From Deltaproteobacteria bacterium (GTDB lineage: Bacteria; Myxococcota_A; UBA796; JAFGLY01), in NCBI GenBank assembly GCA_016927815.1, contig JAFGLY010000125.1:1-64000 (forward strand): 64,000 nt of DNA. The letters are read 5' to 3'. The notes under the pieces were generated by a model, which searched no databases, was not told where the DNA came from, and saw only the letters and a program-made list of their open reading frames with translations. Of this stretch, positions 1 to 7,489 are shown piece after piece. How positions within the stretch are numbered: position 1 is the first letter of the stretch; every line of letters starts with the position of its first letter. Both the position numbers and the translations under genes were made by a program.

Positions 1-184
1 AGGTCCCCCTCTGTTGAGACAGGCGACCGACCAGGTCCCCCTCTGTTGAGACAGGCGACCGACCAGGTCCCCCTCTGTTGAGACAGGATCTCCTCCAAGT
101 GGCTCAACTCAGGGGGACCTGCTGCCCCTGCTGTCTCAACTCGGGGGGACCTGCTGCCCCTGCTGTCTCAACTCGGGGGGACCT
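1..184. repeat. Inverted array of 32-bp-period repeats (three forward, three reverse), possibly terminal repeats of an IS/MITE-like element
   Basis: Forward copies of AGGTCCCCCTCTGTTGAGACAG at 1, 33 and 65 (period 32). Reverse copies CTCAACTC(A/G)GGGGGACCT at 103, 135 and 167 (period 32). The reverse core is the reverse complement of the forward core with 2-3 mismatches. Confidence 0.85.
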
Positions 185-314
185 GGGGAGGTGGCCCCGA
201 ACCCACCCCGTCCGCGCGTTGGCCTGTGGTCCGCGTACCCCGCCCGTGCCCCAGGGGGAGCGGGGTCCAACGTGTTCCGTTAGTCCCTGCCCGCCTCCGG
301 CCCGTGGGTGCCCG

Positions 315-1031
315 GTGCGGCGCGACGTCCGTCCCGATCCGGCCTTTCGCTTCCACCAGCGTGACCTGTCCGAGTACCGGGACGCGGACCTCAACCCGTA
401 TCTCAAGCTCCACCTCGCCTACGGCCCTCCGGTGCTCACGGCCGACCAGGCCCACGCTGCCCGTGGCCGGTGGGCCGAGACCTTCGGTCGAGCCGCGCCC
501 CTCCACGTGGAGGTCGGTAGCGGCAACGGCTTCTTCCTGGCCGGCATGGCCGGCCTGCACCCCGACTGGAACTGGCTCGGCCTGGAGATTCGGTTCAAGC
601 GCGTGGTCCAGACGGCGGGCAGGATCCGGGCCGCGGGTGCGGCCCATGCCCGAATCGCTCGGTACGATGCCTTCTGGATGGGCGATCTGTTCGACGACGG
701 GGAGGTTTCCGGTCTGTACGTGAATCATCCAGACCCCTGGCCCAAGCCCCGCGAGACCCGCAATCGTCTGCTCGCACGTCCGTTCGCCGAGACCGCCGCG
801 CGGCTGCTCGCCTCGGGCGCACACCTCCGCGTGAAGACCGACTCCGTCGCCTACGTGGACGGCATCCTCGCCGTTCTGGACGGCCTTCCGTTCGAGGTGG
901 TCGGACGCAGCGACGACATCGCTTCCGAGGGACCTCCCTGGCCCCCGGACGACGACGTGGTCAGCTCCTACCAGCGCAAGTTCCTGGACCGCCAGGCCCC
1001 CGTCCACGCGCTCTGGATCCGGCGCCTCTGA
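315..1031 (+). CDS. trmB: tRNA (guanine-N7-)-methyltransferase
   Basis: HVEVGSGNGFFLAGMA SAM motif, NHPDPWPKPRETRNRL motif, LRVKTDS; GTG start at 315 chosen because the upstream ORF extension runs through the repeat array. Confidence 0.88.
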   Translation: MRRDVRPDPAFRFHQRDLSEYRDADLNPYLKLHLAYGPPVLTADQAHAARGRWAETFGRAAPLHVEVGSGNGFFLAGMAGLHPDWNWLGLEIRFKRVVQTAGRIRAAGAAHARIARYDAFWMGDLFDDGEVSGLYVNHPDPWPKPRETRNRLLARPFAETAARLLASGAHLRVKTDSVAYVDGILAVLDGLPFEVVGRSDDIASEGPPWPPDDDVVSSYQRKFLDRQAPVHALWIRRL

Positions 1032-2814
1032 CCCTGCGCCGTCCCGAGGCCAGCGCAAGCGCCACCAGCCAGAGGATCGAGACGCCCCCCGTTCCCCGGG
1101 TGGCGCAGCCGCAGGCCCGGGGCCCCCTCGCACCAGGGTCGCCGTCCGCGAGGTACTCGTCGAGGTTGGTCAGGCCGTCTCCGTCGGGGTCCTCCTCGGC
1201 GTCGTCCCGCTCGGGATCCAGCCCGTTCTCGCGCTCCCAGGCGTCCGCCATGCCGTCCTGGTCGTCGTCCACCGGGAGCACGAGTTCGAACCCCCTGCGG
1301 GACCGGCCCTCGACGAGGTCGACGAGCGTGGCGTCCTCCTCCCGCCGGGCTCCGTCCCACCACGCGGGCGCCCAGTTGGGGTCCCCAGGGCACCAGGCTT
1401 CGCGGGAGCCTGCGAGGCGTAGGGACCCTGGCGGAAGGCCCGGTACGGTCCAGGTGCCGTCCCGCTCGCTGGTGGCGCTCCAGGTCTCGCCGAGAACCGG
1501 ATCTTCCACCGTCACGGCCGCTCCGGCGACCAGCGCTCCCGTGTCGTCCCGGACCGTCCCCGAGAGCCGGCTTCCCGGGGGGAGCGGGATCTCCCCGCCC
1601 AGGTTCTGTGCCGAGGCTTCCACCGCGAACCACCGGATGTCCCCCTGGCCGTCCCGGATCCAGTCGTCGCGGTGTCCGTGCTCCGCCGCCCACACGTGGA
1701 GGGCCCAGGCGCCCCCGCTCAACGTGTCGATCTCGAAGGAGCCGTCGGCCCCGACCCGTCCCGTACGTCCGACCGTGAAGGCGTCGTTGTAGAGGATCAC
1801 CCAGATGCCGTCGCAGTCCGCGGGACCGACGAGCCTGCCCGAGAGGGTGGCCTCGGCGGGCATGTCGAGGTCCACGTCCTCTACCACCTCGCCGTCCACG
1901 AGCGCCGAGATCCACTCCGAGGGCCGGTCCGCGTCGGGCCACCAGGTCGTCGCGAGGCCCCGGGCCAGGGCCCATACGAGCACGTCTCCGGGCGGGACGG
2001 CGGCCGCGGACCAGAAGCCATTCGGATCCGTGACGGCGGAGATCATCTGCCCGGTCCCGTAGACCTGGACGCTCGCGCCCGGGGCCGGGCCTTCGGGTCC
2101 GCGAACCGTTCCCTCCAACGCGACCCCGGGCTTGAGCAGGATGTCCCCCACGTCCACGACGTCTGTGCGACCCAGGACGAGGGTGTGCGCCTCCTCCTTC
2201 GTCCAGGCGCCGTCGAGGTACTGGGCGGGAAGCCCTTCGGCCTCCACGAGCAACCGCCACGCGGCCGTGCCGCCGTCCGGGGCATCGAGGCCGTTCACCG
2301 TGAAGGTTCCGTCGCCGTCGGCAACCGCCCCACGCTCCAAACCGATCGTGTGGTCGTCGGCTCCCTTTGCGGTGACCACGGCGTCGGCCAGGGGAAGGCC
2401 GTCGAGCCCGAGCACCCTGCCCTCGATGTCGCCTCCCGCCGGCAGCACGAAGTCCACGCCCTCGACCGTCTCGGACCCCTCCAGTTCGACGGGTTCGGCC
2501 TCGCAGTACACCCAGGTGTCGGGCCACCATCGGCCGACCGCGTCCGTCCCGTCGGGCGGGACCGCACCGATCCTCCAGGCCCCGGGGTCGAGCCACCTCA
2601 CGGCGTAGTCCCCATCGGGATTGGCGGTCGTGAAGGTGATCTGACCCGTGAGGTCGTAGGCGAGGATCACCGCCTCGCTCACGGGGAGGCCGTGCGGGCC
2701 CGCCACGTGGCCCTGGATGGTCCCGGCCTGGACCCACGTGGAGATGAAGACGAGTCCGACGAGCAGGGCGCCTCCTCGAACGGTATCGTAGCGGGTGCGC
2801 GCCACGGGATCCAT
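961..2814 (-). CDS. Secreted carboxypeptidase-regulatory/MSCRAMM-like repeat protein with MYXO-CTERM-like C-terminus
   Basis: Signal-like N-term; repeated G-x-V-x-x-x-x-G-x-P-x-x-x-A-x-V modules; DQDGMADAWERENGLDP...DPDGDGLTNLDEY Ca-binding-type repeats; C-term ACGCATRGTGGVSILWLVALALASGRRR. Confidence 0.75.
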   Translation of the reverse strand: MDPVARTRYDTVRGGALLVGLVFISTWVQAGTIQGHVAGPHGLPVSEAVILAYDLTGQITFTTANPDGDYAVRWLDPGAWRIGAVPPDGTDAVGRWWPDTWVYCEAEPVELEGSETVEGVDFVLPAGGDIEGRVLGLDGLPLADAVVTAKGADDHTIGLERGAVADGDGTFTVNGLDAPDGGTAAWRLLVEAEGLPAQYLDGAWTKEEAHTLVLGRTDVVDVGDILLKPGVALEGTVRGPEGPAPGASVQVYGTGQMISAVTDPNGFWSAAAVPPGDVLVWALARGLATTWWPDADRPSEWISALVDGEVVEDVDLDMPAEATLSGRLVGPADCDGIWVILYNDAFTVGRTGRVGADGSFEIDTLSGGAWALHVWAAEHGHRDDWIRDGQGDIRWFAVEASAQNLGGEIPLPPGSRLSGTVRDDTGALVAGAAVTVEDPVLGETWSATSERDGTWTVPGLPPGSLRLAGSREAWCPGDPNWAPAWWDGARREEDATLVDLVEGRSRRGFELVLPVDDDQDGMADAWERENGLDPERDDAEEDPDGDGLTNLDEYLADGDPGARGPRACGCATRGTGGVSILWLVALALASGRRRVRGAGSRARGRGPGGPGTCAGRS

Positions 2815-2902
2815 CGCGTCCCGGCGAGGGATTGCGGAGCACACACGGACGGCGGTAGACTCGATCCCGGTCTTCGGACCGTACCCTCGAGAGGCAGCGT
2901 CC

Positions 2903-3661
2903 ATGGAGTACCACGGCCGAAAGCTCTCCGGCGAAGGCATCACGGTGGCCGTCATCGACAGCGGTGTCGACGCCCGGGATCCACGTCTGACGGGCACGAC
3001 CGTCGAGGGGTACAACATCCGGTTCGGTGCCACGGGCCACGCCCTTTTGGGGGCCGACTTCCACGACGAGTCGGGGCACGGCACCGAGGTCGCCGCCGCC
3101 GTGGTGCGCATGGCGCCCCACGCCCGCATCCTGGCCGTGAAGATCATGGACGCCCAACTGAAGACCACCGCCGATCTCATGGCGGCCGGCATCGAGACGG
3201 CCTACCGGAACGGATCCCAGGTCATCAACCTGTCTCTCGGCACCTCGAACATGGGAAAGGCCCTCCTCCTCCGGGACTGCTGCGCCCTGGCCGCAGAGGC
3301 GGGGTCGGTCATCGTGGCTGCCGCCAATCCAAAGGGCGAACGGGCCTATCCGGCGGATCTTCCCGAGGTGATCGGCGTGTTCGCCCACCCCGAGTGCCCG
3401 TTCGAGAAGTGTTGGTGGTTCAACCCCACGACGTACCCGGCCTCGCAGTGGAAGGGCCTGTCCGGCAAGTACCTGGCCTGCGGGTACGCCTTTCCGCTCT
3501 CGGGGGTCACCGCTGGGCGCGTCTGGCGCGGATCCGGGGTGGCCACCGCGTACATGTCGGGACGCGTCGCCTGCTTGAGGCAGGCGGATCCCCAGGGCCC
3601 GATCGTCGAACAGATCCGGGAGATCGCCCACGTACCGGAACCCGACGCCGGGTATCGCTGA
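2903..3661 (+). CDS. S8 (subtilisin-like) family protein, catalytic Ser apparently replaced by Gly
   Basis: VAVIDSGVD and SGHGTEVA motifs present, VAAANP oxyanion region, but Ser block reads RGSGVATAYMSG. Confidence 0.8.
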   Translation: MEYHGRKLSGEGITVAVIDSGVDARDPRLTGTTVEGYNIRFGATGHALLGADFHDESGHGTEVAAAVVRMAPHARILAVKIMDAQLKTTADLMAAGIETAYRNGSQVINLSLGTSNMGKALLLRDCCALAAEAGSVIVAAANPKGERAYPADLPEVIGVFAHPECPFEKCWWFNPTTYPASQWKGLSGKYLACGYAFPLSGVTAGRVWRGSGVATAYMSGRVACLRQADPQGPIVEQIREIAHVPEPDAGYR

Positions 3662-3810
3662 CCGGGCCGCAACGGGTCGTCCGGTTCTCGGCGCCGGACT
3701 TGACGCCGCGCCTCCGGGTGTCCAGACGGGGAACATCCGGTCGCCGGCAGGGGTTCGGTCGGGCACGTCCCGTTCGGCTCCCGAGGTGCGACCCACCCAC
3801 CCCAGAGGAG

Positions 3811-5280
3811 ATGCCCATGCGCTTCATCCCTGCCTTCTTCGTCATGGCCGCAGGCGGCCTCCTCTTCGCGATCGCCTGCGCCGCGGACCCCACGCACGCC
3901 GGACCCGATCCGGCCCCGGCTCTGCCTGCCACCTACGACCCCATGCGCTCCTTCGCTCCCCTCGTGGAGGTCGTGAAGCCCGCTGTGGTCCACGTCTTCG
4001 TGGACAAGAAGGTGAAGGTTCCGAGGATCGCCATCGAGGGCTTCCCCTTCTTCCGCTTCGGCCCGGAGGGGCTGGTCCCCCCCATGGAGGAGGACCAGGA
4101 CCGCATCGTCTCGGGAGAGGGCTCGGGCTTCCTCATCTCCGCAAACGGCGAGATCCTCACCAACAACCACGTGGTGGAGCGTGCCGACAACGTCAAGGTG
4201 AAGCTCGCCGACGGCCAGGAGTACCCGGCCCGCCTGGTGGGCACCGATCCGCGTACCGATCTGGCTTTGATCCGCATCGAGGCCAAAGAGCCGCTACCCG
4301 CACTGGCCCTCGGGTCGTCGGACGATCTCCAGGTGGGGGACTGGGTGGTGGCCATCGGCAACCCGCTCGGCCTGGCCCACACCGTCACGGCCGGCATCGT
4401 GTCCGCCAAGGGCCGCGTCATCGGGGCCACCACCTACGACGACTTCATCCAGACCGACGCCGCGATCAACCTCGGCAATTCGGGAGGACCCCTGCTCGAC
4501 ACGCAAGGCCGCGTGGTGGGCATCAACACGCTCATCATCGGCCAGGGGACCGGCCTGGGATTCGCCGTACCCATCGACATGGCCCGGGAGATCCTCGACG
4601 AGCTGCGCTCGAGCGGGCGGGTGGCCCGGGGCTGGCTGGGTGTCCAGATGCAGAGCGTGGATGCGGACCTCGCCGAGGCCCTGGGGGTATCGGGAGGAAA
4701 GGGCGCACTCGTCAACCGGGTCTATCCCGACACCCCGGCCGCCAAAGCGGGCCTGGAGAACGGCGACGTGGTGACCGCGCTCGACAACCAGGAGGTGGAG
4801 GACAGCACCGCGCTCGTCCGGGAGGTGGGCCGGCACCGTCCAGGCGACACCGTGACGCTCCGGATCGTGCGAGGCGGCAAGACCCGGGACCTGCGCGTCA
4901 AGCTCGCCGAGCGTCCGGACGAGGACCAGCTCGCCCAGGGCGTGTACCTGGCGCCCGAGTCCGAGGAGGACCCGTCCGCCGAACCCCGGGGCACCGGACA
5001 CGCGGATCGGTTCGGCATCACCCTCTCTCTGCCCTCCGATACCTCGGGCCGGCGACGGGGCGTCTCCCAGCGCCCTGTGGTGGCCGAGGTGGCGGTGGAC
5101 GGGCCCGCCCAGGGCCGCCTCGAGCCGGGCGACGTGATCCTGGAGATCGACCACGAGCCGGTCGCCACGGTAGCCGAGGCCCATGCCGCCCTGAAGAAGG
5201 CCGGCGACGTGGCCCTCCTCCTCGTGGAGCGCCAGGACCTGACCCGGTACGTGGCCGTCCGCGCCCGCGACGCGAAGTAG
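3811..5280 (+). CDS. degP: HtrA/DegP-like trypsin-fold serine protease with two PDZ domains
   Basis: TNNHVVE, RTDLALI, NLGNSGGPL catalytic motifs; two C-terminal PDZ regions; signal peptide. Confidence 0.9.
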   Translation: MPMRFIPAFFVMAAGGLLFAIACAADPTHAGPDPAPALPATYDPMRSFAPLVEVVKPAVVHVFVDKKVKVPRIAIEGFPFFRFGPEGLVPPMEEDQDRIVSGEGSGFLISANGEILTNNHVVERADNVKVKLADGQEYPARLVGTDPRTDLALIRIEAKEPLPALALGSSDDLQVGDWVVAIGNPLGLAHTVTAGIVSAKGRVIGATTYDDFIQTDAAINLGNSGGPLLDTQGRVVGINTLIIGQGTGLGFAVPIDMAREILDELRSSGRVARGWLGVQMQSVDADLAEALGVSGGKGALVNRVYPDTPAAKAGLENGDVVTALDNQEVEDSTALVREVGRHRPGDTVTLRIVRGGKTRDLRVKLAERPDEDQLAQGVYLAPESEEDPSAEPRGTGHADRFGITLSLPSDTSGRRRGVSQRPVVAEVAVDGPAQGRLEPGDVILEIDHEPVATVAEAHAALKKAGDVALLLVERQDLTRYVAVRARDAK

Positions 5281-5338
5281 CCCCTCTCGGGTCCGACGCC
5301 GCCCCGACCCTCCTCCGGGGGGTGGGGCCTCCGGTCGA

Positions 5339-5758
5339 TCACCCGGTTTCGATCACCAGCCGCCCCTCCTCCTCCGTGACGGGGAACACCGCCACGGCCC
5401 CGTGGGCCAGGCCGCCCTGCACGTGACCCTCGTCGTCGTACCTGGACCGACCGAGGCTGCAGCACTGGAGCCCCACGTCGCCGGGCACCGGGTCGAGCCG
5501 GCGTCCCATGTGGCTGCAGCGGTTGTGAAGGGCGTGGAAGCGACCGTCTCCGCCTTGATAGACCAGGACGCGGCGGGCGAGTGCCTTCCCCTCCAGGCGG
5601 ACCGCCCCGTACGGTTGCGCCAGCTCCGGTGCCTGCGCGAGGGTCACCGTGACCCGGCTCCCCTCGACCTGCCAGCACCCGGCGTCCCGCGGTGGCAAGG
5701 TCGCACAGATGCCGAAGATGCGCTGGAAGAGGCTGCGCTTCAGGGTGGGCTGCGGCAT
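5339..5758 (-). CDS. Rieske-like [2Fe-2S] protein with atypical second ligand motif
   Basis: NRCSHMGRRLDPVPGDVGLQCCSLGRSRYDDEGHVQGG. Confidence 0.7.
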   Translation of the reverse strand: MPQPTLKRSLFQRIFGICATLPPRDAGCWQVEGSRVTVTLAQAPELAQPYGAVRLEGKALARRVLVYQGGDGRFHALHNRCSHMGRRLDPVPGDVGLQCCSLGRSRYDDEGHVQGGLAHGAVAVFPVTEEEGRLVIETG

Positions 5759-5881
5759 GGAGGCCTCCGGATTCGAGGGAACGGAGGGGCACCATACGCC
5801 GCGCCCCCTGGAGCGGTCAAGGACCGCGCCGTACCCTCCCCGGCGTCCACGACGCGGGGTCCATCGGGTCGCTACGAGGCG

Positions 5882-6535
5882 TCAGTAGTTCCAGCCCAGG
5901 CCCACCCTGGCCACGAGGTTCATCAGGATGGGCACGGCGTAGATCGCCGCCACGAGCGCCCATTGACGGGAGCGCTTCCGGAGGCCCAGGACGAGGATGA
6001 TGGCGGCGTAGAACTCGAAGTAGCCGAACACGAAGATGAGCCAGATGCCGCCGAGAGATCGATTCCAGAAGGGGTATTCCCAGACGAGGTGTCCGCCGAC
6101 GTTGAGCAGGACCTCGACCAGGACGCAGAATGCAGCGTAGCCGACGGCCCAGAACCAGCGGTTGTTGAGACCGAGGATCCTCTCCTTCGGGTCATCGGAG
6201 ATCGTGTGGTAGTAGACGATGCCAGCGATGGCGAACATGAACATGATCTCGATGTTCCAGCCGACCATCGTCCGCAGGGCCGTGTCCCCCGGCGCCGTCC
6301 AGACGGCCGACCTCCCGGTCGCGGCCAGGACCCAGCCGTTCCAGGTCTCGTTGAAGAAGTCCATGCCGAAGAGGGTCAACCCGGCCAGCACGGCGTCCCA
6401 GTTGCCACGACGCCGGGCTTCCTTGATCTCCCGGGCGTAGATGTAGAAGACGATGGCCAGAAGCGGGATGACGTACCACTTGAGCATCGTCAGGTCCCGG
6501 AGCCCGTCGAGCGCGGCCAGAGTCGCCTCGGTCAT
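5882..6535 (-). CDS. Hypothetical multi-pass membrane protein
   Basis: 217 aa ORF with several hydrophobic helices, ATG start. Confidence 0.75.
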   Translation of the reverse strand: MTEATLAALDGLRDLTMLKWYVIPLLAIVFYIYAREIKEARRRGNWDAVLAGLTLFGMDFFNETWNGWVLAATGRSAVWTAPGDTALRTMVGWNIEIMFMFAIAGIVYYHTISDDPKERILGLNNRWFWAVGYAAFCVLVEVLLNVGGHLVWEYPFWNRSLGGIWLIFVFGYFEFYAAIILVLGLRKRSRQWALVAAIYAVPILMNLVARVGLGWNY

Positions 6536-6775
6536 GTTCGTTCTCCTTCGGCGATATCGGCGTACATCCGCCGGTCTGATTCGAAAAGCGAGGCGGGTGA
6601 CCGCCGCATGGCGGGAGTCTACAGCCTGGGAGAGGAGGAGATCAAGGCCGTCGTTGCCCCCACTGGGTCAGGCCCGGGTGGATGGAGCGAGCCCGGGCTC
6701 GACCTCCGCTCTCCGGAGGTTGGTGTTGGAGCCCGCGGCGGACTACCTGCCCGAGTCACGCGCGAAGGGTGTCCC

Positions 6776-7147
6776 ATGGTCCGACGTCGCCGCTGGTCGC
6801 GCATTCTCGTCATCGTCGGGCTCGTCGCCCTGATCCTCGGGGCGATCGATCCGCTCGAGGGATCGCTGGTCGTCCTCCTGGGCGCCGCCCTGGTGACCCT
6901 CGGCGCCTTCATGGCCGGGAGCCGCCATCGGCGGTTCCTCGCCTGGTCGCTCGCCTTGTTGGCGCTCGGCATCGGGACGATGTTCGGGTTGAGCGCCATC
7001 GGAGGGATCGGCGGTTCCACCGGCCGTTCGTCCTGGTGGGGGCTTGTGCTCCTGCCTTACCCGGTCGGCTGGATCATGATGCTCGTCGGTGCCATCCGCT
7101 GTCTGGGCGAGGCCCGGAAGGGGTCCACGCCACCCGGCGCGGGATGA
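6776..7147 (+). CDS. Hypothetical small membrane protein
   Basis: MVRRRRWSRILVIVGLVALILGAIDPLEGSLVVLLG..., several TM segments; in-frame ATG within the longer listed ORF. Confidence 0.55.
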   Translation: MVRRRRWSRILVIVGLVALILGAIDPLEGSLVVLLGAALVTLGAFMAGSRHRRFLAWSLALLALGIGTMFGLSAIGGIGGSTGRSSWWGLVLLPYPVGWIMMLVGAIRCLGEARKGSTPPGAG

Positions 7148-7210
7148 AGCCCAGGAGCGGACGCCAGGAGGGCCTGCCGACCGTAAGCCCCCACCGACCC
7201 CCCGCGATCA

Positions 7211-7286
7211 TGGAGCGGGCGACGGGGTTCGAACCCGCGACCCCGAGCTTGGGAAGCTCGTGCTCTACCGACTGAGCTACGCCCGC
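7211..7286 (-). tRNA. tRNA-Gly (CCC), 3' CCA encoded
   Basis: Reverse complement GCGGGCGTAGCTCAGTCGGTAGAGCACGAGCTTCCCAAGCTCGGGGTCGCGGGTTCGAACCCCGTCGCCCGCTCCA folds as a cloverleaf; anticodon loop TTCCCAA. Confidence 0.95.
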
Positions 7287-7489
7287 GACGTGCCGGCGGG
7301 GTAACCGGGCGTTCGGGCCTCCGGCAAGTGCCCGGCGAGACCCGGACCCCGAGGAGGCGCTCGGGAACGGCTGGCCGTCGCACATCCTCGGGTGCGCCGG
7401 ACCAGGGGTCGGGATAGGCGCTTCCTGCCGGCCTGTTCCGGATCCCGCCGCTTCCGCCCTCCCTCGATCTCCCCTCCTCCCTCCGCCCC

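Noticed and set aside
1-184. CRISPR array
   Set aside because: Units are 32 bp with identical linkers, only three copies per orientation and inverted halves; no variable spacers and no cas genes
961-5426. Very long antisense/overlapping ORFs (e.g. 968..3796 -, 3786..5426 +, 1672..3800 part of the + ORF)
   Set aside because: Arg/Gly/Pro-rich low-complexity translations typical of shadow frames in high-GC DNA opposite well-supported genes
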